A stretch of DNA of 64,000 nucleotides from Bacillota bacterium (GTDB lineage Bacteria; Bacillota; Clostridia; TANB77; UBA1234). The position numbers were made by a program, and so were the translations under genes. The stretch is taken from the NCBI GenBank assembly GCA_016280725.1, contig JAEEHF010000036.1:1-64000 (forward strand). The letters run 5' to 3'. Numbering within the stretch: position 1 is the stretch's first letter; the number at the start of each line of letters is the position of its first letter. The notes under the pieces were generated by a model, which saw nothing but the letters and a program-made list of their open reading frames with translations, did not search any database and was not told where the DNA came from. Below, in pieces: positions 10,901 through 20,754 of the stretch.

Positions 10901-11249
10901 AACAAGTCCAATATTATTTAAAACACCTTTTAATAATAAAAGGTGTTTTTCATATTTGGTCATTATATTAAAAATTAATACACATTTTGCAGACTCAGAA
11001 AAACCATTTATTATCATATTTTTATCAGCAAAAAATCTGTGAGCAAGTCTTTTAAAGGACAAAACTTGAACATCAATTATGCCCTTCTTATTTGTTGCTT
11101 CAATTAGATTTTTTTCTGCTTCAAAACTGAATTGTTCTGGCACGATATAAATCATTGAATTTGAAAAACCATTATCAATGAATTTTTTAATATCGTTTAA
11201 ACAATATGTTGTTTTTCCGAGAACCGCTTCTTCCGGTAACAAATTTCAT
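7919..11249 (-). CDS. addB: ATP-dependent helicase/nuclease subunit AddB, with a CGG +1 recoding site in its P-loop
   Basis: AddB partners AddA in end resection of double-strand breaks. The C-terminal RecB-type nuclease shows IDYKSS, and the 4Fe-4S cysteines are visible (FANCPYSF, then ACSYCDYREICKFDKC). The ORF track starts at a TTG, but the real start is ATG at 11249, with GAAGGT upstream, giving MKFVTGRSGS. The next base is an extra C (11219). It makes an in-frame CGG, and the following frame reads GKTTYCLND. Skipping that C gives GRSGSGKT, the expected Walker A motif, and a protein of about 1109 aa, normal for AddB. Read conventionally, the gene would be broken at codon 11. No addA gene is adjacent. 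Confidence 0.9.
11217..11220 (-). other. CGG +1/quadruplet recoding site in addB
   Basis: Minus-strand reading is GGT TCT C GGA AAA ACA. The 0-frame codon is CGG; the family-conserved frame resumes at GGA (Gly of GKT). Confidence 0.75.
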
Positions 11250-11285
11250 ATCAATACCTTCAAAAATATAATCAAATAAAGAAAT

Positions 11286-12704
11286 CTACTCTACAATTAA
11301 AACGTTTCTGCAACCCATGCCTCTATCTGGATTATTTGTTGTTGAACTATATGCAAACAAATTACCATCAATACCTCTAGCTATAAATGGTGCGTCAGCA
11401 GTTGGAAGAATACTCGTTCCACCAAACCAAGCAGATTGAGTTGAATCTCCAGTTGAAGTAGCAATAATAGCATCACCATACTTCTTTCCTGGTTCTTCAT
11501 ATGATGAATATGTTAGTAAATCGCCACTATACTCATATAAGTCTGCAAATGGAAGTGCAGCCTCTGCAGCTGAACTAAATTCATCTTCTAATCCAGCGGC
11601 AACAAAACACTTAACATCAAGTTCAAATACTCCTGATGAATTATTCTCTCCAAGAGACATTCCATTCTTACATTCTCCTGCTGTATGCATTGAAAGATAT
11701 GCAATTGCAGCCCATTCAGTATTCTTTAGCAATCTAGATGTAATGTGATCTGTACTAGCATATGCATCCGAAGCAAGTTGTGCAGCAGAATCAGCACCTG
11801 AATACAAGGTATTAACTAAATTATCTATATTATCCTTGGCAACCCAAAAACCCGTTATGTTCTTTTCTTTGTTGTTTTCTTTATACTTAAATGCTGGATG
11901 AACTTGATAACCTGCAGGTAAAATTTCGTCATTTTGCATATAATTTGAAGTGCCTTTTAAGAAAATAATGTCTATGGCTGATGCCGGAACGTTCTTATAG
12001 TCAGATACTAAGTAAAAGTTCTGAACTTTATAAGCAAATCTTGGTATCCAAACGTATAAAACATTGTTACTCGTCATAGCATTCGCCCATATAGGAGATT
12101 CAGTAGAATAATTATACCAATCTTCTGTATATAAATCTTCGACAATTCTCGTTTTCACTCCGCCCCTATCATCAAAATATGTAATGACAGGTTGCATATC
12201 AGCAGAAAGAAGTGGTCTATTAACATTTCTTTTTTCATCAAACTCTTCTTTGTATGTTTCTTTAACTTGTTCTTCATAATACTCATATACATATCTTATA
12301 TAGTCTGATTCATTGTAAATTCCACTTTTATTTATCAACATTGGGCTCTTTAGATAATATGTTCGTTTTTCACCATCAGCAACCTTATACACAAAAGTTG
12401 GTGGATACTCAGAAGTCATTGCATAATTTTCCAAACCCATTATTACATAATCGCCGCTTGAAATTTGAATATACTTTTTATCCTCTGGAACACTAGCATC
12501 TGTTGCTAAAACTTTATCCGCATATCCAAGCTCTTTTTCGTGAGCTACAATTGCAACCGCAATTGTCATAAGTCTATCGGTTGTCGCTCTTTCCCTAGAA
12601 TTTCTAACAACAGACTGCCCATTATACACGGTAATTGAAGTTATTAAAACTATTACAATTATAGTAATAACTAATGATATTACAGATATTCCTTTTTTAT
12701 TCAT
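11286..12704 (-). CDS. Prepilin-like protein with a large C-terminal domain
   Basis: About 472 aa. The N-terminus, MNKKGISVISLVITIIVIVLI, is a type IV prepilin-like leader: a KKG cleavage site then a hydrophobic helix. Position +5 is Ser rather than the usual Glu. The large globular part contains VWIPRFAYKV, TEWAAIAYLS and a terminal RGIDGNLF...GCRNVLIVE. This arrangement recalls the C-type-lectin/formylglycine-enzyme fold found in many clostridial pilin-like proteins; I infer this from pattern only. ATG at 12704 is preferred over the GTG one codon earlier because AAGGAG lies 6 bases upstream. It sits between an unknown gene (12 bases) and addB (36 bases), probably in one transcript. Confidence 0.7.
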   Translation of the reverse strand: MNKKGISVISLVITIIVIVLITSITVYNGQSVVRNSRERATTDRLMTIAVAIVAHEKELGYADKVLATDASVPEDKKYIQISSGDYVIMGLENYAMTSEYPPTFVYKVADGEKRTYYLKSPMLINKSGIYNESDYIRYVYEYYEEQVKETYKEEFDEKRNVNRPLLSADMQPVITYFDDRGGVKTRIVEDLYTEDWYNYSTESPIWANAMTSNNVLYVWIPRFAYKVQNFYLVSDYKNVPASAIDIIFLKGTSNYMQNDEILPAGYQVHPAFKYKENNKEKNITGFWVAKDNIDNLVNTLYSGADSAAQLASDAYASTDHITSRLLKNTEWAAIAYLSMHTAGECKNGMSLGENNSSGVFELDVKCFVAAGLEDEFSSAAEAALPFADLYEYSGDLLTYSSYEEPGKKYGDAIIATSTGDSTQSAWFGGTSILPTADAPFIARGIDGNLFAYSSTTNNPDRGMGCRNVLIVE

Positions 12705-12716
12705 CACATTCTCCTT

Positions 12717-13499
12717 CTAACTGCCTTGTATATTATCTTTGTAATAATCAAAAAAGCCATCATAGTCTTCAAAATATCTATCAGTTTTTTTAGAGCCAAC
12801 CGTTACTTTATATTCTTGGCCTTTAAATAAAAATCTAAAACTAAATCCATCTTGACCCTGCCTTAATAAGTCTGCAAACATATCAATATCACAATTATTA
12901 TAATATTTTCTCATGTTAGCTAAATACTCATTTAAGTCATCCTCAATGACATCAACTTCATAATTTTCCATAAGATAAATAAGATATGATTTAACATCCT
13001 TCTTAGCATCTTCAAAACTTAAAAATCTCTTAGGATAGAAGTTCTTTTTAACTTGAAGAATATCTTTTCTTAGTTTTAATATTTTATCTGTAAGTTCTTG
13101 AGATTTTAATGTAACTTTCAATATAATGTCTTGTTCTTCATCAAAACACGTAAGATACTTATAAAATCCCTCAACAATTTCTCTATTCGTGAATAAATGG
13201 GCTTTTATCGGTTCTTGAGTAAAACTTATATAAATCTTCATTTGATCCATGTTTACTCTATAATAAAATTCTCTAGGAATTACTTCAAGGATCTTAAACT
13301 TTTCAAATTCATCATTATATTCAATTATCAAATCCTCTTGAAGAAGGTTTTCTTTTATATGTCCCACTACATTGGTATTACCTTCTTTTTTTCCGCTTAG
13401 TTCGAGAATTCCATATTGCATATAGCCATCATAAGATCTTTTTAGAAATACATTTTTCTCTAATATTTTCTTTTTTGTTTTAATAGCTAATTTTGGCAA
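12717..13499 (-). CDS. Hypothetical protein
   Basis: About 260 aa, soluble, Lys/Asp/Tyr-rich, with no signal peptide or membrane segment. I recognise no family. The ORF track begins at a GTG (13508). That GTG is part of the GAGGTG Shine-Dalgarno sequence, so the TTG three codons downstream (13499) is the likelier start. It is followed after 12 bases by the prepilin-like gene and then addB, suggesting co-transcription without showing a shared function. Confidence 0.6.
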   Translation of the reverse strand: MPKLAIKTKKKILEKNVFLKRSYDGYMQYGILELSGKKEGNTNVVGHIKENLLQEDLIIEYNDEFEKFKILEVIPREFYYRVNMDQMKIYISFTQEPIKAHLFTNREIVEGFYKYLTCFDEEQDIILKVTLKSQELTDKILKLRKDILQVKKNFYPKRFLSFEDAKKDVKSYLIYLMENYEVDVIEDDLNEYLANMRKYYNNCDIDMFADLLRQGQDGFSFRFLFKGQEYKVTVGSKKTDRYFEDYDGFFDYYKDNIQGS

Positions 13500-13623
13500 A
13501 TTTATCACCTCAGTTACTTTTAATCATAATATCCCATGTAAATGTTATCATTTTACGTAACTTATTATCAATAATTGAAAAGGAAAAAAAACATATTTGT
13601 AATACTACTTTTATATTAGTCTT

Positions 13624-15435
13624 TTATTCTTCATCATCCAATTTTAAAACAGATAAAAACGCTTCTTGAGGAACATCAACTTTACCAAACTGTCTCATAC
13701 GCTTTTTACCTTCCTTTTGCTTTTCAAGTAGTTTCTTTTTACGCGTAATATCTCCACCATAGCATTTTGCAAGCACGTCTTTGCGCATTGCGGAAATTGT
13801 TTCTCTAGCTATAACTTTACCACCAATAGCGGCTTGAATAGGTATCTCAAACATTTGTCTAGGAATACTCTCCTTAAGTTTTTCAGCCATTCTTCTTCCA
13901 CGAGCATAGGCCTTGTCTTTATGAACAATTATCGAAAATGCATCTACTAAGTCACCATTTAGTAATATATCCAACTTCACTAATTCAGATTTTTGATAGC
14001 CTATCATTTCATAATCTAACGATGCATATCCTTTTGATCTTGACTTTAAGGCATCAAAGAAATCATATATTATTTCATTTAGAGGCATCTCATATTCTAG
14101 AATTACTCTAACATCGTCCATATATTTCATATCTTTGTATACACCACGTCTATCTTGGCAAAGTTGCATAATATTACCAACGTATTCTTTAGGAAGCATT
14201 ATGCTCGCCTTTACTATTGGCTCTTCCATTGAAGATATCTCTTGTGGCTCAGGCAAATCAGCTGGATTATATAATTCAAGCATAGTGCCATCTGATTTAT
14301 AAATTTTATAAATAACCGATGGAGCAGTTGTAATAACATTTAGGTTAAATTCTCTATCGATTCTTTCACAAATTATTTCCATGTGTAATAAGCCCAAAAA
14401 TCCACATCTAAAACCAAATCCCAAAGCAACTGATGTTTCTGGTTCAGAAAATAACGATGCATCATTTAATGATAATTTTTCTAAAGCATTTTTTAGATTT
14501 TCATAATCACTACCATCGGCAGGGTACATTCCACAGTAAACCATTGGTGTAACTTTACGATACCCAGGAAGCGCTTCTTGAGCCTTATTATTCTTTAGAG
14601 TAATCGTATCGCCCACATGTATTTCTGATACATTTTTAATCGCTGCGGCAATATATCCAACTTCTCCGCATGATAATTCGTCACACGGAATATATGTTCC
14701 AACTCCGAAATAACCTACTTCAGCAACAGTTTCCGTTTTGCCTGTTGCCATAAAATATATTTCATCTCCTACTTTTATTTTTCCATCTTTAATTCTGACA
14801 AATGCAACTGCACCTTTATAATTATCATAATAAGAGTCAAAAATAAGTGCTTTTGTAGGAGCATTTTCATCTCCCTTTGGAGAAGGTATATTTGTAACTA
14901 TTTGCTCCAAAACTTGATCAACATTTAAACCAGTCTTTGCAGAAATTTGTGGTGCATCCTGAGCGGGTATCCCAATTACTCCTTCAATTTCTTCAATTGC
15001 CATCTCTGGTCTTGCATTAGGCAAATCAACTTTATTGATAACTGGAACGATTTCCAAGTCATTATCTATTGCTAAATAAACATTTGCTAATGTTTGAGCT
15101 TCTACTCCTTGAGTACTATCTACAACCAATATTGCACCTTCACACGCAGCAAGACTTCTTGATACTTCATAGTTAAAGTCAACGTGACCAGGGGTATCAA
15201 TTAAATTTAATATATATTCATTTCCATCTTTTGCCTTATATGAAGTTCTAACAGATTGAAGTTTAATAGTTATACCACGTTCTTTTTCCAAGTCCATGTT
15301 ATCTAGTATTTGAGCTTCCATCTCTCTTTTAGATAACGCTCCTGTCATTTCAATAAGCCTATCTGCAAGAGTAGATTTCCCGTGGTCAATGTGAGCGATT
15401 ATGCAAAAGTTTCTAATTCTTTCTTGTTTACTCAT
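13624..15435 (-). CDS. lepA: Elongation factor 4 (LepA)
   Basis: Ribosome-associated translational GTPase that acts on stalled or mistranslocated ribosomes. G1 is [10 protein letters not shown]3 is DTPGH and G4 is NKVD. The C-terminus carries the LepA-specific domain ([36 protein letters not shown]). Length is about 603 aa, normal for the family. ATG at 15435 ([11 protein letters not shown]) is chosen because AAAGGGA lies just upstream, whereas the ORF-track ATG at 15450 has no ribosome binding site. It follows the UDPGP-family gene by about 37 bases. Confidence 0.97.
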   Translation of the reverse strand: MSKQERIRNFCIIAHIDHGKSTLADRLIEMTGALSKREMEAQILDNMDLEKERGITIKLQSVRTSYKAKDGNEYILNLIDTPGHVDFNYEVSRSLAACEGAILVVDSTQGVEAQTLANVYLAIDNDLEIVPVINKVDLPNARPEMAIEEIEGVIGIPAQDAPQISAKTGLNVDQVLEQIVTNIPSPKGDENAPTKALIFDSYYDNYKGAVAFVRIKDGKIKVGDEIYFMATGKTETVAEVGYFGVGTYIPCDELSCGEVGYIAAAIKNVSEIHVGDTITLKNNKAQEALPGYRKVTPMVYCGMYPADGSDYENLKNALEKLSLNDASLFSEPETSVALGFGFRCGFLGLLHMEIICERIDREFNLNVITTAPSVIYKIYKSDGTMLELYNPADLPEPQEISSMEEPIVKASIMLPKEYVGNIMQLCQDRRGVYKDMKYMDDVRVILEYEMPLNEIIYDFFDALKSRSKGYASLDYEMIGYQKSELVKLDILLNGDLVDAFSIIVHKDKAYARGRRMAEKLKESIPRQMFEIPIQAAIGGKVIARETISAMRKDVLAKCYGGDITRKKKLLEKQKEGKKRMRQFGKVDVPQEAFLSVLKLDDEE

Positions 15436-15472
15436 GTATTTCCCTTTCATACAATATAGTTTATTAAATTCT

Positions 15473-16696
15473 TCACAGGCGATTAAAATAAAGATTTATT
15501 GCGGTTTCAACGCTTTCTTTATCTTTAATTGGTGCAAATTCATCTTCCCTTTTAACCCTATATAAAGCCGTTTTGTTTGATAAGCCAAATCCATCAAAGA
15601 TAAACATTTCATATTTTATTGAATTGATTTCATCACTAGAATCATTACCATTTATATCTAGATATTTGTTTTTCTTTTTGGCCTTGTGATATGGAAGTTT
15701 AAGCGAATTAATCCTTCCTAATAATTCTCTGCTTATATATGAAACTCCAAAATAACCTTCCTTAAATTTTAACGATCCATCCTCAATTCTTTCAATGTTT
15801 TTATCTAGTGGCATATCTATGTATTCAATAATCTTGAACCTTTCATTAGCATTCACACAAAGACCCATTTTCTCATCTGGATTTTCTTTAATAATAGTCT
15901 TAATGCCAAGTTCAACATTATTTGAATATACGTGACCAAATACCAAGTCATCAAATGGATTAAGTAAAATATTATCTACATTAGTTATAAATAGATATTC
16001 AATCCCCTTTTCTTCCATAATTGATAAAACTTTTTCGTCACTTACAGCTTTAAAAATACCGCCATTCCCATTTGGTGCAAAATAGATATTAGATTTATCT
16101 TTTAAAGCAACCTTACCCTCCAAATCTGTTAATGGCATATTTCCCTGCTTAAAGAAAATAATTCTATCTTTTTCATAGCCAAAGTAGTCATTCTCATCGA
16201 AAAAGTTAACAGTATCATCATGATTAATATCTGACGTCATAATGAAACAATATGGATAGGTCTCATACTTATCATGTGCCTTAATTAATTCCTCAATACA
16301 AATTTGGAAAATAGACTTTGTTGTATTATCAGGAAGTTTAAGTTGATATGTGCCTTTAGGGCCCTCAAATCCAAGTCTAGTCCCTTGGCCTCCCGCCATT
16401 ATTAAAACAGCTAGTTTATTATTCTTTATAGCATCAAAAGCTATGTTGCTATATTTTTCTTTATCCTCTTTGGAAAAATCTGATTTCAAAAAAACATCTT
16501 TTAAAGGTTCAACTTTATCAAAAGAATCGTTAGTAACCTCATTATTATATGCAGATGAAATCTCTTCAAAATTAATTTTATCAATCTGTTTCAATAGATT
16601 TTCTTTTTCGTTATCGTTTAGTTTATCGTAAAACATCAATAGATGCTCTTGATTATACTTCTTAAGTTTTTCTTTAACTAAATTAAGATTCTCCAT
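15473..16696 (-). CDS. UDPGP-family UTP-sugar-1-phosphate uridylyltransferase
   Basis: A 407-aa nucleotidyltransferase of the eukaryote-type UDPGP/UAP1 family. It carries the signature [20 protein letters not shown] and a UAP-like FITNVDNIL. Members make UDP-GlcNAc or UDP-Glc from UTP and the sugar-1-phosphate, feeding wall and glycan synthesis. Substrate preference cannot be read from the sequence. The start is supported by AGGAGA upstream. A GC-rich hairpin lies between this gene and argS. Confidence 0.85.
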   Translation of the reverse strand: MENLNLVKEKLKKYNQEHLLMFYDKLNDNEKENLLKQIDKINFEEISSAYNNEVTNDSFDKVEPLKDVFLKSDFSKEDKEKYSNIAFDAIKNNKLAVLIMAGGQGTRLGFEGPKGTYQLKLPDNTTKSIFQICIEELIKAHDKYETYPYCFIMTSDINHDDTVNFFDENDYFGYEKDRIIFFKQGNMPLTDLEGKVALKDKSNIYFAPNGNGGIFKAVSDEKVLSIMEEKGIEYLFITNVDNILLNPFDDLVFGHVYSNNVELGIKTIIKENPDEKMGLCVNANERFKIIEYIDMPLDKNIERIEDGSLKFKEGYFGVSYISRELLGRINSLKLPYHKAKKKNKYLDINGNDSSDEINSIKYEMFIFDGFGLSNKTALYRVKREDEFAPIKDKESVETAINLYFNRL

Positions 16697-16737
16697 AAAG
16701 TCTCCTAGATAAAATATTTAAAATAAATGCTATTAAT

Positions 16738-16842
16738 TCGTTGCGTGTGGCTCTCTAGTGGTTGAAAAACGGGGATGTCCCTTGACCAACGGGAAAGGGG
16801 CGTACCCTTTTTGAACCACGGAAATAGTATTCGTAGCGACAA
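16738..16842. repeat. GC-rich imperfect hairpin element between argS and the UDPGP gene
   Basis: The core is GTGGTT-x-AAAAA-x-GGG pairing with CCC-TTTTT-x-AACCAC, plus an inner TCCC/GGGA stem and a weaker outer stem (about 6 of 8 pairs). Base composition is clearly richer in GC than its flanks. No T-run follows on either strand, so it is not a simple terminator. The overlapping 76-aa ORF in the track has no support. Confidence 0.55.
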
Positions 16843-16876
16843 AGCGAGATAGTGATTTTCATTTGAACTATACTTT

Positions 16877-18571
16877 TTACATTTTTTCTGGGCATTGTAT
16901 TCCAAGCAAACCAAGGCCCTCTTTAATAACATCACCTGTAACTTTAGTTAGCAATACCCTTGCATCCTGAACAGACTTATTATCTGTTATTACTTGATGC
17001 TCATTATAAAATCTACTAAATGATTTTGCTAAGTCTAAAAGGTATCTTGATATAATTGATGGCTCATTTTTTGAAGCAGCCGCTTCAACAGTTTCTTTAA
17101 ACGAACCAATTAGTCGAACAACCTCATAACTTTCAGCATCATTTAATAAAGAAAAATCTGCTTCAGTTGGAACATTACCTGCTTTTCTCAAAATGCTCCT
17201 TGTTCTAACATATGTATATTGTAAATATGGTCCTGTTTCACCATTGAAACTTAAAATTTGATTCCAGTCAAATATCTCGTCTTTAATTCTAGAGTTTGCT
17301 AAATCATTAAATATTACTGCGCCTACGCCAACCTTTTTGGCAACTTCTTCTTTATCTTCTAAATCAGGATTTTTCTCCTCAATTATTTTTAAAGACTTAC
17401 TAATAGACTCATCAAATATTTCTTCAAGGGTTGTTGCATTTCCTTTTCTAGAGCCCATTTTGTGTCCATCTTCATCTAATACTAAACCAAACGGAATATG
17501 TTCACATCTTTTAGCATATTCTTCATATCCCATTTTAGATAGCGTTTCAAACACTTGCTTAAAGTGAAGTGATTGTTCAGATGCAACTACATATAAGCAT
17601 TTATCAAAATTGTAGTTGTCAATTCTATATAATAGCGCGGCCAAATCTCTTGTTGCATAAATTGTAGTTCCTTGTGATGTTAATATCATGCATGGAGGAA
17701 TATCTTCATCCATCATGACAACCATTGCACCTTCACTTTCAACAAGAAGATTTTTAGCTTTTAATTCATTAACTACTCTATCCATTTTGTCATTATAAAA
17801 TGCTTCACCATTATATGAGTCAAATTCACAGTTCATTAATTTATAAACCTTTTGGTAGTTTTGAAGGCTAACATCTATAATCCATTTCCAAATTTTAGTA
17901 GTTTCTTCATCATTATCTTCAAGCTTTTTCAAAACATTTGTTGCATGTATTTTAAAGTCAGGATCTTCTTTTTCAATATTGTTATATCTTACATAAATCT
18001 GCAAAATAGCATTAATAGGATTTTCAGAAAAGTCGTACTCATCTTTCCACATGTTATAACCAGCAATAGTTCTGCATACTCCCATGCCCCAATCGCCTAG
18101 GTGATTAACGCCTATAACATTATATCCCAAGAACTTATAAATCTTGTATAATGCATTTCCAATTACTGTAGAACGCAAATGACCAATATGAAATGGCTTT
18201 GCGATATTAGGTGACGAATAATCAATAACAATTGTTTTGTCATTCTTTTCAAGAGTTCTTCCATAGTTTTTTCCATGTGCAATTGCTTCGTTCATAACAT
18301 CAACCACAAAAGCTGACTTTTTAATGAAAATATTAAGATATCCACCAACAACTTCAACTTTTTCGATTAATTCACCTGATATTTGTGGTTTAATCTCTTC
18401 AGCTATAACTTGAGGTGATTTTTTTAGCTCTTTTGCTAACTTGAAACAAGGAAATGTGTAATCTCCCATTTCAACATTTGGTGGTATTTCTATATATTGT
18501 TTAATTTCATCAAATCCTATATTTGTAATTGCTGATATTTTTTTAGCAATTTCTTCTTTAAAATCAATCAT
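16877..18571 (-). CDS. argS: Arginyl-tRNA synthetase
   Basis: Charges tRNA-Arg in the cytosol. Class I signature SPNIAKPFHIGHLRSTVIG (HIGH motif), HLGDWG, and a C-terminal anticodon-binding DALR domain ending in the typical LGLLGIQCPEKM. Length is about 564 aa. ATG at 18571 (MIDFKEE) is chosen: AAGGAG is 8 bases upstream, and the ORF-track GTG at 18580 overlaps that site. The question of how CGG is decoded in this organism makes its tRNA-Arg set especially relevant. Confidence 0.97.
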   Translation of the reverse strand: MIDFKEEIAKKISAITNIGFDEIKQYIEIPPNVEMGDYTFPCFKLAKELKKSPQVIAEEIKPQISGELIEKVEVVGGYLNIFIKKSAFVVDVMNEAIAHGKNYGRTLEKNDKTIVIDYSSPNIAKPFHIGHLRSTVIGNALYKIYKFLGYNVIGVNHLGDWGMGVCRTIAGYNMWKDEYDFSENPINAILQIYVRYNNIEKEDPDFKIHATNVLKKLEDNDEETTKIWKWIIDVSLQNYQKVYKLMNCEFDSYNGEAFYNDKMDRVVNELKAKNLLVESEGAMVVMMDEDIPPCMILTSQGTTIYATRDLAALLYRIDNYNFDKCLYVVASEQSLHFKQVFETLSKMGYEEYAKRCEHIPFGLVLDEDGHKMGSRKGNATTLEEIFDESISKSLKIIEEKNPDLEDKEEVAKKVGVGAVIFNDLANSRIKDEIFDWNQILSFNGETGPYLQYTYVRTRSILRKAGNVPTEADFSLLNDAESYEVVRLIGSFKETVEAAASKNEPSIISRYLLDLAKSFSRFYNEHQVITDNKSVQDARVLLTKVTGDVIKEGLGLLGIQCPEKM

Positions 18572-18590
18572 ATTTAGCACTCCTTATCAA

Positions 18591-18616
18591 TATATAAGAA
18601 TGTTTGTTCTTATATA
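18591..18616. promoter_or_regulatory. Perfect inverted repeat upstream of argS
   Basis: TATATAAGAA-TGTTTG-TTCTTATATA is a 10-bp perfect palindromic stem just upstream of the argS ribosome binding site, in the argS/cls divergent intergenic region. It could be an operator or a leader hairpin. There is no T-box motif here. Confidence 0.4.
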
Positions 18617-18662
18617 TCATATCGCTTTAATTATAACATATTATGTGATATAATACCACAAA

Positions 18663-20231
18663 ATGCTAAGAAAAGAGGTGACCCATACGATTAAGTTTAT
18701 CAAAAGAATATTGTTTAGTCGAAGCTTCATGACAGCACTTCTTCTAGTACTACAAATCCTATTTTATGTATGGGTTTACAATATAGTTTATGAATATGCC
18801 AGAATAATACATTATGTTGCCTTGGCATTAAGCCTAATTCTATCTACATATATTTTGGGACTTAAAGGAGGCAAAATAGAAGTTAAACTTCCTTGGGTTA
18901 TACTAATTTTATTTTTCCCTGTCTTTGGTTCGCTTTTCTATTTCTTATTTAGAAATCAAAAGGTTAGAAAAAAGATTAGAAAGAATGTTGAAAACCAAAT
19001 TTACGCAACAAGTAAGATTTCACACGATGCAGATGAAGTATTTGACGAACTAAAATCGTTAGATAAATCCATATACAATCAGGCTAATTATATTTTTAAT
19101 TCGACTAATATGCCAATATATAATGACAGCACATCTAAATATTTCCCATGTGGAGAAGATTACTACAAAGAATTAATAAAACAGTTACAAGAAGCAAAAA
19201 AGTTCATATTTATAGAGTATTTTATTCTTAAAGAAGGAATAATGTGGGATACAGTTTTAAATATCCTAAAAGTAAAAGCTGAAAGTGGTGTTGATGTAAG
19301 ATTAATATATGATGATTTTGGTTGCATAAACACCTTACCACAAAATTACAAAAAAACTATAGAAGCATTAGGGATAAGGTGTGAGGTATTTAATCCAATT
19401 TATCCTGTAGTTACATTAGCGCATAATAATAGAGATCACAGGAAGATTGTGGTCATTGATGGTAAAGTTGGATTCACAGGTGGAATTAATCTTTCGGATG
19501 AATATATAAACAAATGGGAAAGATTTGGTCATTGGAAAGACACTGGAATTATGGTAGAAGGAAATGCTGTAAAAAGCTTTACACTTATGTTTTTAGAAAC
19601 ATGGCATATCTATAGAGATAATAATGAAGAAATTGATGTATTCTTACCTAAAATTGAAAACAAAGGAAACACTAACAATAAAGAGTATATTCAGCCATAT
19701 ATGTCAACGCCTATGGAGACTGAAGAAATTGTTGCAAGAAACGTATATGTAAATATTTTGAATAGTGCAAATAATTACGTTTATATTACTACACCATATT
19801 TAGTATTAGACCCTGAACTTGAAGAAGCATTAATAAATGCCGCAAAGAGAAGCGTTGATGTTAGAATTATTGTTCCTGCTATACCAGATAAAAAACTTGT
19901 CTTTGCAGTTACAAGAAGTAACTATACTTCTTTATTAAAAGCAGGTGTTACAATATATGAATACACTCCAGGGTTTATACATGCAAAAAATGTAGTATGT
20001 GATGATAAAGTTGCTACAGTTGGTTCAATCAATTTAGATAACAGAAGTTTTTATCATAGCTACGAAAATGGAGTTTTCGTTTATAACTCAAATACTATAA
20101 AAGATGTTAAAAATGATTTTGAAGAAACGATAAACGTTTCTTATGAAGTAGAAAACGACTTTGAAAGAAAGATACCATTACTGAATAGAATTAAAACAAG
20201 TTTTCTTAGATTACTTACACCATTGTTATAA
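18663..20231 (+). CDS. cls: Cardiolipin synthase
   Basis: Membrane phospholipase-D-family enzyme that joins phosphatidylglycerol molecules into cardiolipin. Two N-terminal membrane segments (about residues 18-65) precede two HKD motifs, HRKIVVIDGKVGFTGG and HAKNVVCDDKVATVGSINLD. Length of 522 aa is typical. The start is uncertain: a -10-like TATAAT lies only about 11 bases before the ATG, so that start would be nearly leaderless. The good Shine-Dalgarno AAAGAGGTGA is inside the ORF, pointing to a non-ATG start a few codons later. Divergent from argS. Confidence 0.93.
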   Translation: MLRKEVTHTIKFIKRILFSRSFMTALLLVLQILFYVWVYNIVYEYARIIHYVALALSLILSTYILGLKGGKIEVKLPWVILILFFPVFGSLFYFLFRNQKVRKKIRKNVENQIYATSKISHDADEVFDELKSLDKSIYNQANYIFNSTNMPIYNDSTSKYFPCGEDYYKELIKQLQEAKKFIFIEYFILKEGIMWDTVLNILKVKAESGVDVRLIYDDFGCINTLPQNYKKTIEALGIRCEVFNPIYPVVTLAHNNRDHRKIVVIDGKVGFTGGINLSDEYINKWERFGHWKDTGIMVEGNAVKSFTLMFLETWHIYRDNNEEIDVFLPKIENKGNTNNKEYIQPYMSTPMETEEIVARNVYVNILNSANNYVYITTPYLVLDPELEEALINAAKRSVDVRIIVPAIPDKKLVFAVTRSNYTSLLKAGVTIYEYTPGFIHAKNVVCDDKVATVGSINLDNRSFYHSYENGVFVYNSNTIKDVKNDFEETINVSYEVENDFERKIPLLNRIKTSFLRLLTPLL

Positions 20232-20255
20232 ATATACCAAGCTTATATCATAATA

Positions 20256-20294
20256 AAAAAGTACAAAAAGTCAGATTGACGTTTTGTACTTTTT
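20256..20294 (+). terminator. Terminator after cls
   Basis: AAAAAGTACAAAA pairs with TTTTGTACTTTTT around a small inner AGTC/GAC stem, followed by TTATTTTT on the plus strand. It may also serve the minus-strand ORF at 20308. Confidence 0.85.
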
Positions 20295-20307
20295 ATTTTT
20301 CTTCGCA

Positions 20308-20619
20308 TCACGACGATTTATACATAAACTCTTGTGAGCTAGTTAAGATATACTTGCCATCATTCAGATAAATCTGCTGAAGGAATATGCCCAAGTTTGT
20401 CCCAGTTCGAAAAAAGAACACAGAGTTTCTTATTCCGTCAAAGCCTCGAAAGCAATGTAAAAAAGTTATTTGTCCTTTTTGTGTCCTATAGATCAGTCTC
20501 TCAAGGTCTTCAAACTCAATTATGTGAAAGATGTAATCAATATGTTCCGGTCCAACAATCAGCTTTCCAGGCTTATACCGATTGAATCTCTGCTTTGAGC
20601 GAATTTTATGCCTTATCAC
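20308..20619 (-). CDS. Hypothetical 103-aa protein, GC-richer than its neighbours
   Basis: No family recognised; a basic N-terminus (MIRHKIRSKQRF) and a globular remainder. It is very likely a real gene: GTG start with GGAGGT 8 bases upstream and a near-consensus promoter (TTGACA, 16 bases, TATAAT). Codon use (CTG, GGC, CGA) differs from the flanking AT-rich genes, suggesting a foreign origin. Codon 14 is CGG. If CGG triggers a +1 shift, as it seems to in the core genes, translation would stop after about 19 residues. Full-length product therefore needs CGG read as a normal triplet. Confidence 0.6.
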   Translation of the reverse strand: MIRHKIRSKQRFNRYKPGKLIVGPEHIDYIFHIIEFEDLERLIYRTQKGQITFLHCFRGFDGIRNSVFFFRTGTNLGIFLQQIYLNDGKYILTSSQEFMYKSS

Positions 20620-20651
20620 GATAAAGCACCTCCAATTTATTTGCTAGAATT

Positions 20652-20679
20652 ATTATATCATCTTTTGATATTATGTCAA
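20652..20679 (-). promoter_or_regulatory. Sigma-A promoter of the 103-aa ORF
   Basis: Perfect -35 TTGACA (20679-20674) and perfect -10 TATAAT (20657-20652), separated by 16 bases. It is about 33 bases upstream of the GTG start. Confidence 0.8.
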
Positions 20680-20723
20680 CAAGCAGTTTTACTGCTCATA
20701 TAATACTACTTTCTAAACAAAAA

Positions 20724-20746
20724 AAGAGCGGCTTTTCGCCGCTCTT
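20724..20746 (-). terminator. Terminator after carD
   Basis: AAGAGCGGC/GCCGCTCTT stem with a five-base loop and a T7 run on the minus strand, 9 bases beyond the carD stop codon. Confidence 0.92.
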
Positions 20747-20754
20747 AAGTAATT

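Noticed and set aside
11286-12704. Diversity-generating retroelement target
   Set aside because: No reverse transcriptase, template repeat or variable repeat in the window.
16705-16935. 76-aa minus-strand ORF over the argS end and the hairpin
   Set aside because: No ribosome binding site, overlaps argS, and composition is explained by the GC-rich hairpin.
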